From positions 434,001 through 498,000 of the forward strand of contig PCDI01000019.1 of NCBI GenBank assembly GCA_002778195.1: a stretch of DNA of 64,000 nucleotides. Direction: 5' to 3'. The stretch is from Raffaelea ambrosiae. Lineage: Eukaryota > Ascomycota > Sordariomycetes > Ophiostomatales > Ophiostomataceae. Made by a program: the position numbers and the translations under genes. The first letter of the stretch is position 1. Every line of letters starts with the position of its first letter. Positions 45,801 through 57,379 of this stretch are shown one piece after another. Below the pieces are notes generated by a model. It was not told where the DNA came from. It saw nothing but the letters and a program-made list of their open reading frames with translations, and did not search any database.

Positions 45801-47492
45801 ATGTCGAATCAAGAACAGGGCCGCAGACGTAACCGAAACCGCGCCCATGGGCGCAAGCCTCCTCGTGCAGAGGACGCTGGGCCGGCAGTACAGGGCCTCC
45901 CTGTGGCAGCAGCGCCGCTCACTGAGCGTCCACCCGAAGACACGCCTCGATTTGCCGACTTGAACGCGAACGGGGTCATCGTGGATCCTCTTCTCGTCGA
46001 TACCATTACCGACAGTCTCCATTTCGACCGGATGATGCCTGTTCAGGCTGCAACCATCTACGAGCTCCTCCCACCGAAGCGCAACGACTGCCTCGTCCAG
46101 GCCAAGACGGGCACCGGCAAAACGCTCGCTTTCCTGGTTCCTGCCATCCAGACGCTGCTCAAAAAGAAGAAGGGCGGATCGAGAGACACGTCGCTGCTGG
46201 TGCTAGCGCCAACGAGAGAGCTGGCTATGCAAATTGCCAACGAGGCCACCAATTTGCTGCAGCGTATGCCGGCTCGCCGCGTCTGCCTCGCTGTCGGCGG
46301 CACCAACAAGAACCGCGAGGAGAAGCAGATTCTGGCGGGCTGTGACATTCTCATTGCCACTCCTGGCCGGCTTCTGGACCACTTGTCGAGCACGCCGGCC
46401 ATTCAGCAAAAGCTGGAGCTGTTGGATACCTTGGTGCTGGACGAGGCTGATCGACTGCTTGACATGGGCTTTTTGGCCGCACTTCGTAGCATATTGGCCT
46501 GTCTTCCGGCGAAAGCAACCGCAAAGTGGCAGGGGATGCTATTCTCGGCAACCGTGCCTCCACATGTCGCCCAGGTGGCCGCCCTGGTCCTGGCGCCTGG
46601 CTACAAGTCCATCTCAACCATTCCTGCCGGCGAGGTGGGCACCCACGCACGCGTGTCGCAGCTGTTGATCCAAGTGCCTGAATTTTCCGACCTGGCAGCT
46701 GCGCTGGTGGGTGCTCTGCGCAGCGAGATGCGCCACTTGGGGAAGGATGTCGCCTTCAAAGCCATTGTGTTCGCCCCTACGGCGGCCATGGCAGACTTTT
46801 ACGGCCTCATTCTGGCCCGCCTGTCCGATATGCCCCCGTCCTGGACACTGCATTCCCGCCATGCACAGAGCAAGCGCACCAACATCACTGCCAGCTTCCG
46901 CAGTGCTGCTGCGGGTATTCTTGTTGCCACTGACGTTGTCGCACGTGGCATGGATTTTCCGGCTGTCATGGCCGTATTCCAAGTCGGCATTCCCATGAAC
47001 AAAGAGTCATACATCCACCGCCTGGGCCGCACAGCACGTGGCTCATCCGCAGAAGCAGCAGGTCAGCAAGGCCGTGGCATCTTCTTGGTGGCTCGCTCTG
47101 AGGCCTTTTTCCCGGCGAACAAACTGCACGACATCAACTTTGTCCGGGAGACGGCGGATCTCTCCTCGGCGCCGGAACTTGAGCCCATTATCGACACGAT
47201 GGATGAGGCACAAGTAGCCAAGCCGTACCAAGCCTGGCTCGGCTACTACAAGGGCTACATCAAGCCCATGAACTGGGATAATGCCAGGCTGGTCTCTGAG
47301 GCGAACAAGTTTGCGCGTGATGGATTGCGGGCTCCAAGCACACCGGCGCTGCAAAAGTCGGTGGTTGGCAAAATGGGTCTGCGCGGCACGCCGGGGCTTG
47401 TCATCGTGCAGGATGCTGCCCGTACGGGTGGTGGTGGCGGACGTATGGGGCGCGGCCAGGGCAACGGTGGAGGGCGCCCCAGCAGACATTAA
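45801..47492 (+). CDS. DEAD-box ATP-dependent RNA helicase, MSS116-like
   Basis: RNA unwinding or annealing, probably on mitochondrial introns if the MSS116 resemblance holds. Single exon, 563 residues, starting at the first ATG (MSNQEQGRRRNRNRAHGRKP), whose Arg-rich, acid-poor start could serve as a mitochondrial presequence. Helicase motifs in order: Q-like MMPVQAATI, I AKTGTGKT, Ia PTRELAMQI, Ib TPGRLLDH, II DEAD, III SAT, V TDVVARGMDFP, VI HRLGRTAR. The C-terminal extension contains YQAWLGYYKGYIKP, typical of the MSS116 group, and ends in a Gly/Arg-rich tail. Unlike nearly all its neighbours it has no introns. Confidence 0.93.
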   Translation: MSNQEQGRRRNRNRAHGRKPPRAEDAGPAVQGLPVAAAPLTERPPEDTPRFADLNANGVIVDPLLVDTITDSLHFDRMMPVQAATIYELLPPKRNDCLVQAKTGTGKTLAFLVPAIQTLLKKKKGGSRDTSLLVLAPTRELAMQIANEATNLLQRMPARRVCLAVGGTNKNREEKQILAGCDILIATPGRLLDHLSSTPAIQQKLELLDTLVLDEADRLLDMGFLAALRSILACLPAKATAKWQGMLFSATVPPHVAQVAALVLAPGYKSISTIPAGEVGTHARVSQLLIQVPEFSDLAAALVGALRSEMRHLGKDVAFKAIVFAPTAAMADFYGLILARLSDMPPSWTLHSRHAQSKRTNITASFRSAAAGILVATDVVARGMDFPAVMAVFQVGIPMNKESYIHRLGRTARGSSAEAAGQQGRGIFLVARSEAFFPANKLHDINFVRETADLSSAPELEPIIDTMDEAQVAKPYQAWLGYYKGYIKPMNWDNARLVSEANKFARDGLRAPSTPALQKSVVGKMGLRGTPGLVIVQDAARTGGGGGRMGRGQGNGGGRPSRH

Positions 47493-48065
47493 AATCCTTG
47501 ATCCGCGGTGCATTTTGTTTTACCACTGTTTATTTCATGGTTACGATCGTATTTACGGGACAAACAGCCTTCAGCCAACGGGTGGATGGTGCATTCTAGG
47601 TGCAAGGCATGTTCTGGCAGAAACATATTTGTATTGATATTCTGTGTCATTCTAACAGGGAGTAAGAACACTTCCCATCAGGTAGTTTTATACCCAACGG
47701 CATTCGATAGAACAGTAGACAGCTAGCATTATGTGTGGTCAATTAGATTTTCATCGATAGTTTTATATTTTCACACTTTGCTTTTGATTTGATATGGTGC
47801 ACCTCGCGACTCTGTTTTATGTCCACTGCAAGAAGTTACGGCTTTTTTTTATCACGGCGAGTTTCCTCTCCATCTTCAGCCGGTATACCTCATTTTTTGC
47901 TCACAATAACTAGCTCGACACATTCAGGCACAGCTCTGCCATGTCATCATACTTCAGTAGAATAAAATTAGAACTGCTAGAACGAGCAACCGTACGGACA
48001 AAAATGAACTAGAAACTAAAATCAAGGCCAAGAGCAATATGAAACGCAAATACAAAGCGGGCGAC
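47493..48065. other. Convergent 3' flanks, no gene
   Basis: About 570 bp of AT-rich sequence between the helicase and the Fet3-like gene. Confidence 0.5.
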
Positions 48066-49980
48066 CTATTTTGTGGTGCTCTCTGTTGCGACCTGATGCA
48101 GAGCAAAATTGAGAGCGGCAGTACTCTTTGTAGCAGCACCGGCATTCTTCAGGTCGGCCAAGCCGTACACTGTTAGTGCGGCAATGCCTAACAAAGCCGA
48201 GATAATTGAAAACACCATTGCAACAATACCACGTCCCGTGAATCCATCTGGGATCCACGCCAGACCTTTGGGTGCGTTGGTCAAATCCAAATAGTCTTCT
48301 GTATTTCCAGCAGCATTTCCAGCGGAGGGAACAGCAGCCTCTGCACAGACTTTGTAGTGCTCCTCTGGCGGGGAGCCAACACGACTCGGAATGAGGTTGG
48401 GTGCCTCAACAAAGATCAGACCAAGTCCGGCTGCCAAATGCCAGTCGACTTGACAATGGAAAATCCAAACCTACATTCATAAGAGTTAGTAATGACAATT
48501 ACAGCTGACCAATAAATGAAGAAGCCTAGGGAGGACTCACACCCGGGTTGTCGGCGACAAAGCGGAGTACAAAACTTCCTTGTGGCGGGACGGTGCCAAC
48601 ATCCCGACGAACTGGATGCTTTGGGAAGGGTGTCACGTTCTTGGGGTTGTAGAACACCGGTTCGGCATAGTCGGCATATTTGAAAAAGTCATCAAACGTA
48701 GGTTCGCGGGCAATAATTTGAAAATTGTGGCCATGCAAGTAGAGCAGGTGGGTGCCGGTGTCATCGTTGTTGACAATGACTTGGACCACTTTGTTGTGCT
48801 CGAGAACAACAGCGTGGGTATATTCACCGTACACCTGCTCGTTCATGCTGTTGTTTCCGGCGCCAAATGCTGTGTACAATGTTGGTACTTTTGGTGCCAC
48901 ATAGTTTATATCGTTGAACATTGCGTAGTTTTGGCCGTCGATGAGGTTGTTGAACGAAATTGTCAAATTCAGCTCAATATCCGGGTCTGGGAGCAGAGGC
49001 ATCTCGTCGAAGGGTTCAATTGTGATGTCGTCTACTGGGATAATATCGTCGCTTGTCTCGTAGGGCACCACAGACTCTGGAAGGGCTGAATCGTTGTTAT
49101 ACACCAGCCAATGCGTCCTGTTGAGAAGCAAACTGCTCGGAATGGTATCGAGCATTGCCCATTCTACAACAGTGGTGATGGCGTAATTCGTATCAGTAGT
49201 GTCTTTGGTCGTCAACAAAATTGAGTATCGTTGCCCAGCGCCGACGTAAAGAATGCTGCCCTCCTTCGGCTTCGTTGGAATGCCATCAGCCTCAATGATG
49301 GTAAAGTTGTGATCGGCAAACCACAAGTACTGGCTGACGAATCCACCGATGTTGACGATTCGGAGCCGGTAGGTCGTGTTGGGCTTGACGTAGAATTTCT
49401 GATCGACGCCATCGTTCATTAAGAAGGAGTCGGGGATTGGCTCCGCACCGGTGGGGTTGTACAGACTCATGAAATCCAAGTCTTCGACCGGTTTGTGATA
49501 CCAATCCGAGATTGTCATCAGGATTTCTTCATCGTACTCATCCAGGTGTGGATCATCGGGGTCGTGAACAATGTATGCTTGGCGATAGCCGTCTGGATAA
49601 CAGTAGTCGACGTGGCAGTGATACCACTGAGTACCCGGCTCTGTGATTGTCAAGTTGTAGGTCATGGTAGAGTTGGGTGCAATGGGACACTGGGTGACCA
49701 TGTTGGTGCCGTCCTGGTAAGCAGTACCGTTCTGGTACTGGCCGTGGAGATGGAATGTGGCTTGCACGTCAAGAAGGTTGAGCACCTTGACGATGAGGGT
49801 ATCGCCAAGATCACATTCAATGATGGGCAGAGGCCACTGGTTGTTGATACCGAAAGTATGCCGGTCGGCAAGGCCGTCCGGATTGGTGGTGACATATGTC
49901 AGATTAAAATCATAATATCTTGTTTCGGCGAGGGCAGAGGCTGCCAACGCCAGAAACACGCCCAAGTGTGCACCGAGCAT
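48066..49980 (-). CDS. Fet3-like membrane multicopper oxidase with altered trinuclear copper ligands
   Basis: Exons 48541-49980 and 48066-48470 (614 residues). Layout is that of iron-transport ferroxidase Fet3: signal peptide MLGAHLGVFLALAASALA, three cupredoxin domains with many N-glycosylation sites, and a C-terminal membrane helix GIVAMVFSIISALLGIAALTVYGL. First two copper motifs are kept: HLHG (77-80) and HCH (121-123). The third reads HLLYLHGH (411-418) where HPFHLHGH is expected, so Tyr414 replaces a trinuclear-site His; the fourth reads HCQVDWH (485-491) with Gln487 in place of a trinuclear-site His. Type-1 ligands His411, Cys486 and His491 are kept. Both changes sit in an otherwise open, well-spliced frame. 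No FTR1 permease is nearby. It may be a pseudoenzyme or have a changed copper chemistry; sequencing error at two separate codons is less likely. Confidence 0.9.
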
Positions 49981-52217
49981 GCTTGTTGTCCGTGGGGGAA
50001 AAGGTATGATGCACGCCAACAAGAGAGAGCAATACCCCGGAGGATAAGAATTAAAAAACCAAAAAAAAAAAAAATTCCTGGAGGAAACAGTAGCCCAAAC
50101 TTGCGAAAGTCGAAAAACAATCACAGAGGGAAAACTCTCCTTTTCATATTCACCCGTAGCCAAGAATTAACGCGCCCAAGAAGCTAGAACTATCCCACAA
50201 ACATTCTAACTCGGGTATTCCTTCCAGTCAATTTCCGCTAAGTGGCCTCATGGCTATGATCAGATTTTGCTATGCTACAAGCATCCCACAGAACCCCCAC
50301 AGGTAAATAAAAAAACAAGGTTATCTTCGTACGATCACATTTTTAATCATAGATTCCTTCCATCAGAATTCGTAATGAGGGGGGGGTTGGGTTGGGTTGG
50401 GTGTTGCGGTCTCGGCGTTAATATCGATCCAAACCGTATGTTTGGGCCTGCCTGGGCATGTAAAACTCGTGAGAAAACAAGAACATCACCCAACTATCAC
50501 AGTGTAGCGATCAGATAACTAAAATGGGGCTCCGCCCAGACATCAGATAATTCCAGTGGGACCAGCTTGCTGCATTCCACAACCAACCCATGTCACCCAT
50601 GATCAGCTAACCCACCCCACACGACACCCACTCGTTTACTTTTTTTGGAGGGATTTAAGCGAATGTTGGCAGCAAGGCTATCGACAGGGCTGCCAAGACA
50701 CGCCCACGCAGACACAAACCTATTCACAGTTTCCCTGGACGAGGGGGAAGGAAAGAGTGCCGACACAGCTGGTCGGAATGCCAAGTTAGCGAGCGAGGAT
50801 GGTTCGTTGGCTTTTTGCTTGGCGATGGGACATCGCAAAAAAAATTAGGCGAAAAGCAAGCGCAGCATTCATGCCCGGGAGGAGCAAGTGGGTGTAGAGG
50901 CGATAATCAAGATCTAATCAGGGAATTCTCGGCGAGATAAGAAGCCGAGAAGCTTGGAAAACGACTTTTATGCCAAGCAAACATGACAAGCTTCTAGCTT
51001 CTGGGCTAGACAGACACTGCAGATGCGATGCTTGGATTAGTTTCCAGAGAATTAATTGCCTTTCTACCATTCAACAGCCAATGCACATGCTTGCTGTACT
51101 ATTCATGTATTTTGTTCATATACCAGAACACAGCTTGCAGTCAGTAGAGACCGCCCAACCGTAACAAATACTATCGTGATCCAAATCATCACACCACAGC
51201 ACACGTGTTTCCTTTCTCACAAGCACGAAAACACCATTCCCAGAATGTATGTACTAAGCCAAGAAATGTCCAGTTTGCTAGGCTTGCCAGGAAAGGAAAC
51301 AACAGCGGGGGGCTAAAACACGAAACGCTAATTCTCACGTGTCGCACTACAATGCATGTCACGGTACGCTCTGCTGGTGTGATTGTCAGCAAATTGACGG
51401 GCTACCTGTGATAACCCCTACGGTACGAATATGTAGTGTAATTTGGCACTACACCACTGGTAAGATAGTGGAACAAATAAGTAACGACGCCAAAAGTTGT
51501 GCAGTTACAAGGCTTGGTTTTTTCTGGTGCTTTACACCAGCTACAGTGCTGGATCGTCCAGAGTAGAATCTTCTGTACCTCGTTTCATTTGTGAATCGCC
51601 AGACTTAAGTGTCGCCACTTTTCGCACCGGGCACACGGGACCGCTGCTGCGTAAAAATGAAGACCGCTGTTCAGCCCCGGATTTGGATACATACCGTGCA
51701 TAGTAGTTAGACTGAATCCATGGTGTCCCTACTCCACAATCGGCCCTAGATTGCCCAGAACAGGTGACAGGGCTGTCCTGCTAATCGTGTCATTGCTAGC
51801 CTGGGAGCAGACTGGCCGCCCGACACATACCGACACATCAGCGACGTGACGTACTAGGAAATATATCCGCGTTCATTCCGCAGGAGCCCTTAGGAGATTA
51901 GATTTTGATAGGCCAGGAAGTACGGTGTAAAGCTCTAAACGCTACCAATCAGGACCTGATCAGAGGCGGGAGCTGCACAGCTAAACAAACCGGTGGAAAT
52001 ATTTGGTGGTGTCTCAGTCTAGAAAATCAAAGGTGCCTGGATGATAATTTGTGTCTAATAGTACCATCTTGAGTCAAATCATACAATAGGTAGTTAATTC
52101 CTGTCATCACAATACCACCCGCAGCGAGCTTAGGGTCCCGGGGGCAGCAAGAAAAACTAACACATCTGTGACTACTGCGCAATAATCTTCCAGTTGCATT
52201 TAGGAGACGGTTCCTGC
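49981..52217. other. Intergenic (2.2 kb) with a G-rich repeat, no gene seen
   Basis: Upstream of the Fet3-like gene. Apart from the G-rich (GGGTT)n stretch at 50379-50402 and A/T runs near 50063, I see no coding or RNA gene. Short open frames here lack any domain. Confidence 0.5.
50379..50402 (+). repeat. G-rich (GGGTT)n tract, potential G-quadruplex
   Basis: G8 followed by three TTGGG units, four G-runs spaced by TT, about 400 bp upstream of the Fet3-like start. Not the TTAGGG telomere unit. Confidence 0.7.
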
Positions 52218-53392
52218 CTACGCGAACACGTAGTCTGGACTACGGGCTAAAAGCGTTCTTTGTCTATCTGTCTGTAATTCCGCATCATTATATACAAAAA
52301 TACTGAGCAAATCTCTCAATTTTTCCGTGGACGGATAGTCGATGTAACCCTCGTCGCACTGAGCGTAATATGTCTTACTATCGGACGGGACCAACGGCTT
52401 GCAATGCTTGGCCTTAGCAACAATGTCGGGATTGGAGATGAATGGACGCCCAAAGGCAACCACAATGTTGTCGTGGTCGGCATATTCCTCGTCCACCGCC
52501 CTGTAGGCCTTCTCGACATCGTAGTTGTTGACAACAACAACAGGACTAGCAGCGCCGTAAGCGCCAATTAGGAACTTGATATCTTCGCCCCTTTCTTTGG
52601 CGTCGGACTCAAAGATGTGCAAGTAGGCCAAGTTAAATTTAGCAAGCCTTTGCACTAGATAGGTGAACTGTGGCCGCGGGTCCTCCATGCCCATGCCCTG
52701 GTAGCGATTCCAGGGACTGATACGAAAAGCCGTCTTTTCGGAACCAATGGACCCGGTGATGGCCTTGACAATTTTCAGGGAAAAGCGTACGCAGTTCTCA
52801 ATGCTTCCTCCCCACTCGTCGGTGCGTTTGTTGCTGACATCCTGGATGAATCGGTCGACTAGGTAGCCGAAGGGTCCGTGAACTTCCACGCCGTCGAAGC
52901 CGGCAGCTATGGCATTCTCGGCGGCCGCAGTAAACTCAGCAACGGTTTCCCAGATCTCCTTCTCTGTAAGGGGTCGTGGGTGGTGGGTTTCACCGCTGAA
53001 TGGGCTCGTCATTGCGATGTCACTGCTGGAGACAACATCAAAACCTGACGCCTTCATGTACTGAGGATGGCCGCACGGCCTAGAGCCCACAACTGCATGA
53101 AAATGTAAGAGCCTTCGGCATGCACAGTACTGGCGATTTCCTTCCAGGCGGCTATCTGACCGTCGTTGTAGATGCCAAAGATATTTGGGTAATCGCCACG
53201 GTGAGGAGAGATGATTGTGCCCTCAGTAGCCAGAAGCGTTTCAGGGGCCTGGGCGCGTTATTTGTAGTACTCTTTAACCGAAGGAAAGGGAAGGAAGTTG
53301 ACATCAGCACGGTTCCGGGTCATGGGGGCCATGGCTTTCCGCTGCTTGAGCGTAACGGTTCCAACCTTGAGCGTCTGAAAGAGCTTAAACAT
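52218..53392 (-). pseudogene. Decayed Old Yellow Enzyme-type NADH:flavin oxidoreductase gene
   Basis: The N-terminus MFKLFQTLKVGTVTLKQRKA with MAPMTRNRAD is intact from 53392, then EYYK is followed by TAA (53258-53260) where family members have Gln (CAA to TAA). Reading on gives LLATEGTIISPHRGDYPN, QIAAWKEIASTVHAEGSY and MQLWALGRAA; at about 53070 the frame shifts by one base so that HPQYMKASGFDVVSSSDIAM continues in the next frame (one C missing from GCC-CAT). The remaining 290-codon frame is open to 52218. The conserved HxxN flavin/substrate motif reads HGPFGYL, so the Asn is also lost. A single-exon gene in many relatives; no intron can rescue either lesion. It lies beside an AT-rich RIP-like block. 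Confidence 0.85.
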
Positions 53393-53613
53393 CTTGGAAG
53401 AATGCTGCCGTCAAAATGTATGATGATGGCGTGGGAAGTCTGTTGGTGAGTTGACAAGCAGAAAGAGGAGTGGGATTCTCCCCTCTGCAGCTCTGCAGGA
53501 GGCGAATTGAGCTTTCTAAATGGGCACGAGTTATTTGGAACGGAATTTCGGTTTGGCTGATGTGCTCTGAGTATTTACGTCTCACAATGCAAGGCAAAGT
53601 TCTTACGGCGGAC

Positions 53614-53645
<32 letters not shown>

Positions 53646-54249
53646 CATATGAATCGAAACCCGACTCGACTAAACGGGGCTACCAAGTGGTGTTAGCTTC
53701 GCTTGTTAGATTTAGTTGAAAACTATTATCGCGAATGTCGGAATGAAGATAATAAATAAAGAGTAAGTAAATAATAGACTTACTACCTTGTAAGTAGGAC
53801 TGGGGTATTTTCTCTTTTAAGTGTAAGAAAGATAAAAACCATCTCGAAGGTCGCGTTAATATAATACACTTACGTAGCCTTCATTACAACTAAAAGCTAG
53901 CGACATCGTCGTCTTCGAGTCGATAAAAACATTCACTACGCATTGCTTTTAACTAGATTTAAATAATAAATAATACCTTTACTATATAACGCCGAATCTT
54001 ACTAAAGAGGCCTTACTAAGTAGCGGGTTCTATCGTAAAACCGTCTCCTACTACTCGACGTTAACTACGCTCACTAATTATTTCTTTTCTTTATTTTCCC
54101 TTTTAAAGTTAAATACGAATATATTAAACGATGTTTAATTTATTACAGCTAATAATGAGTTAACGAGGTTTATTACCCTACTTCTCGTGTTATACGCTCA
54201 CTTTATTTAACGTCAGTTGCTCACTTATCATACAAACGAGCATCATTAT
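53393..54249. repeat. AT-rich RIP-like block with (TA)n
   Basis: From about 53610 to 54215 the sequence is strongly AT-rich, TA dinucleotides far outnumber CA and TG, and words like CTTACTA and TTAATA recur, the pattern left by repeat-induced point mutation of an old transposon. No coding frame survives. It lies between the dead OYE gene and the QDR-type transporter. Confidence 0.6.
53619..53645. repeat. (TA)n microsatellite, 27 nt
   Basis: Thirteen and a half TA units at the edge of the AT-rich block. Confidence 0.9.
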
Positions 54250-55993
54250 ATGAGCAATAAGCATAGCATAACATCTCCGTTGAGCCAAAAGGGTTCTAGT
54301 ATTAATCAATCCATAAGAAGTTGCCCTATAAGATACTCTGTGTTCACTCGGGTTGAGAAATGGGCTATTGTTGCCATAGTGGCCTGTGCTGCTTGGTTCT
54401 CGACATTGAGCAGCTTCATTTATTTCCCGGCTATCCAGGTATTTTCTGAAGCATTCAATGTCTCCGTCAACAAGATCAATCTGAGCATTACCTGCTATAT
54501 GGCCGTTGCGACGGTGGCACCGACGCTGGTCGGAAACCTATCAGATACACAGGGTAGGCGACTAGCTTACATTGTAGCTCTGGCCATATACATCGTGGCC
54601 AACATTGCCATGGCTCTGACAAAGTCATACGGGGCGCATCTTGGTCTACGTGTAATCCAGGCGATTGCCATATCTGGTAAAGCTCTCATGATGTCTATGA
54701 CCTCTGATCGTAGGCTGACGAAGTTCACAGGAACATTCTCCCTCGCCTACGGAGTGGTTACGGACATTGCCTCTCCAGCAGAGAGAGGGACCTATGCCAA
54801 TGCAGTATCATTTGCGTATGCGATCCTCCGCTATGACTGGATAGCATATGGACTAACTTTTTGAAGAATCACAATCGCCCCCAGTCTCGGTCCCATTCTT
54901 GGTGGAGTCCTATCTTACACTGCCGGGTGGGCATGGATTTTTTGGTTCTTGAGCATTGCTTCCGGTATCTGCTTGAGCTTCGTCATCCTATTTTTACCGG
55001 AAACGTCAAGAAGTCTTGTTGGTAACGGGTCAATCCAGCCATCCAGACATCTGCTCTTGCCAATCCGTAGTTTATTTTGCCACTGGGAAGAGAACCAACA
55101 AGAATTCAACCGAAAGGGATGGCAATTCGCAAACTCCCTCCGCTCACTAGCCATCCTTTTAAGAAAGGACAACGCCACCCTCACTATTGCTTGTGGCCTT
55201 CTATATGTTGTCTACACGTGCATAAATGCCTCTCTATCTGTTCTCTTTATCAAAGTCTATCGTCTCAACCAGTGGCAAGTTGGTCTGACTTATCTCCCAT
55301 TTGGATTGGGTGGGATGATCTCGACATTTTTCACTGGACAGTTAATGGACAATGCCTATCGGCGAACTAGAGAAAAACAGGCACTTCCAACAGACGAGGC
55401 ACGAGGTGACAATCTGGATACATTTGCAGTCGAGAAAGCAAGGCTTTGCGTGATTTGGGCGCCGATGACTGTGACATGCATCGCAGTCGAGGCCCTCGGA
55501 TTCGTCATGCAGCACCGTCTGGTCGGTATTTCGGCCACACCCGTCATTAAATTCCCTGGCTAATGGAATACTGTTATTCAGAATCTTGCGGTCCCTCTCT
55601 GTATTTTGTTTGTTACGGGACTGTGCATGCAGATGGAGTTCAGTGTGAGTGCTCTCACTCTCTTAGCCATGACAACCCCCCCCCCCCTTCCCTGAAGTAA
55701 CCAAGAAAAATATTGTCAAGCCTGACCTAGATCAGATCTATAATACTTTGCTGGTCGATAAGAACCACCGGACACCGGCTGCGGCCCAGGCTGCCAGTAA
55801 CGTGGTTCGCTGCACAATGGCCTCTATCATGGTTGCGTTCATGCAGGACATGATCGACAACATTGGTGTAATCTGGACGTACACCTTTATGACGGGACTT
55901 TGTGGCCTTGCCATCGGTCTGTTTGTCATAGACTACTTTAAGGGAACGGCGTGGAGACAGGAAAGCATCATGAAGGTTTCCCAAGCCGTTTAG
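54250..55993 (+). CDS. DHA1-family MFS drug/proton antiporter, QDR/DTR1-like
   Basis: Probable efflux of drugs, polyamines or organic acids. Five exons: 54250-54676, 54731-54815, 54867-55521, 55582-55644, 55736-55993 (495 residues). Markers: FSTLSSFIYFPAIQVFSEAF in helix 1, NLSDTQGRRLAYI (the loop 2-3 MFS motif), AYGVVTDIASPAERGTYANA, FAITIAPSLGPILGG formed across the second intron, AGWAWIFWFLSIASG, FLPETSRSLVGNGS, and NTLLVDKNHRTPAAAQA near the C-terminus. Without splicing it looks broken, but every gap is a proper intron; only the third intron uses a weak donor (GTCGGT). The start lies just after the RIP-like block, so the promoter may be damaged although the coding frame is whole. Confidence 0.82.
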
Positions 55994-56135
55994 TACTGGC
56001 AATTTGATGACGGGGATGGAGGACATGATATACAATGACACAAATAGTAATAGCACTTGAGAAAAGAGCCTTGTTTTGGCATACTAAACAATATACTGCA
56101 ATGCAATCTCTGGTGTGAGGCCGACTCTCTACTTA

Positions 56136-57379
56136 TCAAGACAGAGGCTCAATCACATGAGGAATACGGCGACCCGTGATGCTAATGTCCTCGTCCGGAT
56201 TGTAGCTTCCAATGCCCTCGATGGGCGCGTACTTATCGCAGGGATACATGATATCGTTGAAGGCGCTGCAAATTAGTTCAAAAATGGCCAAGACGGAGCT
56301 AGACCCACATGACTTACATCTTTCTAGAATAGCTCCCCGGGTGTCCCGCTGAGTCCGTCAGGTACGGGTATATACTGTAGAGGCGGTTGCGGTCATCAAA
56401 ATCTGCTACCGGCTCCGAGGGTTGGATGTGGCGTTGATAGTGCAGCATGTACGCCGGAGAGCCGAAGTACGAAGTCCACGTACAGCGCCAGGTACCAAAC
56501 TCCATCTCGTTGTGGGCATACGTGCAGCCGGGGTCAAAGACAATAGTGTCTCCACTCTCCGTGTCGATGCCGACGTTGTTTTCCCAAAGATCGCCATGAA
56601 TAAGGCTGGGGGTGATACTGCGCCCGTCGGATTGCAGAGCCCCAAGAAGCCGGGGAATCACGACGTCGATCAATTGTTTGCAGGCGGCCTCAAGTTCGGG
56701 CCAAACACCGTTGGTCTCATTGTCGTACTGGATGACATCTTTGAGCTGGTGTGTAAACGATACCGCCCAACTACTCTCCCAGGCGACAGTCCGCTCCATT
56801 ATTCCACATACGGTTGGAACGCTAAAGCCAAACTTGCCGTTGGGGGATGTGCCGGTACGGTGCAGCATAGCAAGCCGCTTGGAGAATTCGGCAGGGTTGG
56901 GTGCTTGGTGTAGATCAATGTTATGGTAGGCGCCGAGGTAGAAGAAGTATTTGTCATCGCCAACCATGTACTCTCCCCAACCCGCCGGTTTGGGAGAGAA
57001 GCCAGGCACCGTCTTGTTAATGGCCATGGCAGACTCATATTCCCCTTCTGTCAAAGCTCGCGCGCCTTTCCCGGTGATGCACTGGCCAGAAATGTATTAG
57101 CTAAACTGAACAAATAGGGACTTTTCAATTCATTACCTTGAAAAAGTAATGTTTTACTTCCCCACTGGTCACTTTGACTTCTAGTTTCGCAGTTTTGGTC
57201 CAAGCCGATGTGCCACTTTTCTCGGCAGAGAGAAGCGTCGATCCGTTGGGCAATACTATGGAAAATCAGACTCAGAGGCATTGTTTTGGCAGGTCACTCG
57301 CAATGGAATTATTACCAGAATTTGGAACTGGAAAGTTGCCCTTAATTCCCTCAACCCATTCGCTGCGCGTGCCCGGCAT
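56136..57379 (-). CDS. Fructosamine-3-kinase-like protein (APH-fold), copy 2
   Basis: Four exons: 57316-57379, 57137-57255, 56318-57081, 56136-56265 (358 residues, all in frame). N-lobe SAEKSGTSAWTKTAKLEVKV and FFKCITGKGARALTEGEYES; VPGFSPKPAGWGEY; LHRTGTSPNGKFGF at about 134-147; catalytic loop LIHGDLWENN with HGD at 223-225; metal-binding IVFDPGCTYAHNEMEFG with Asp244, which matches the fructosamine-kinase consensus better than copy 1 does; C-terminus PSEPVADFDDRNRLYSIY. Divergent from the second NLR gene, 441 bp apart, mirroring the pair at 32428-39230. A CACGTG lies in the shared promoter (57550-57555). Normal substrates of the family are ketosamine adducts on proteins; whether this fungal branch acts on them is unknown. 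Confidence 0.92.

Noticed and set aside
54250..55993. Reading the QDR-type transporter as a pseudogene because of in-frame stops
   Set aside because: Each interruption is removed by a GT..AG intron that restores family sequence; only one donor (GTCGGT) is weak.
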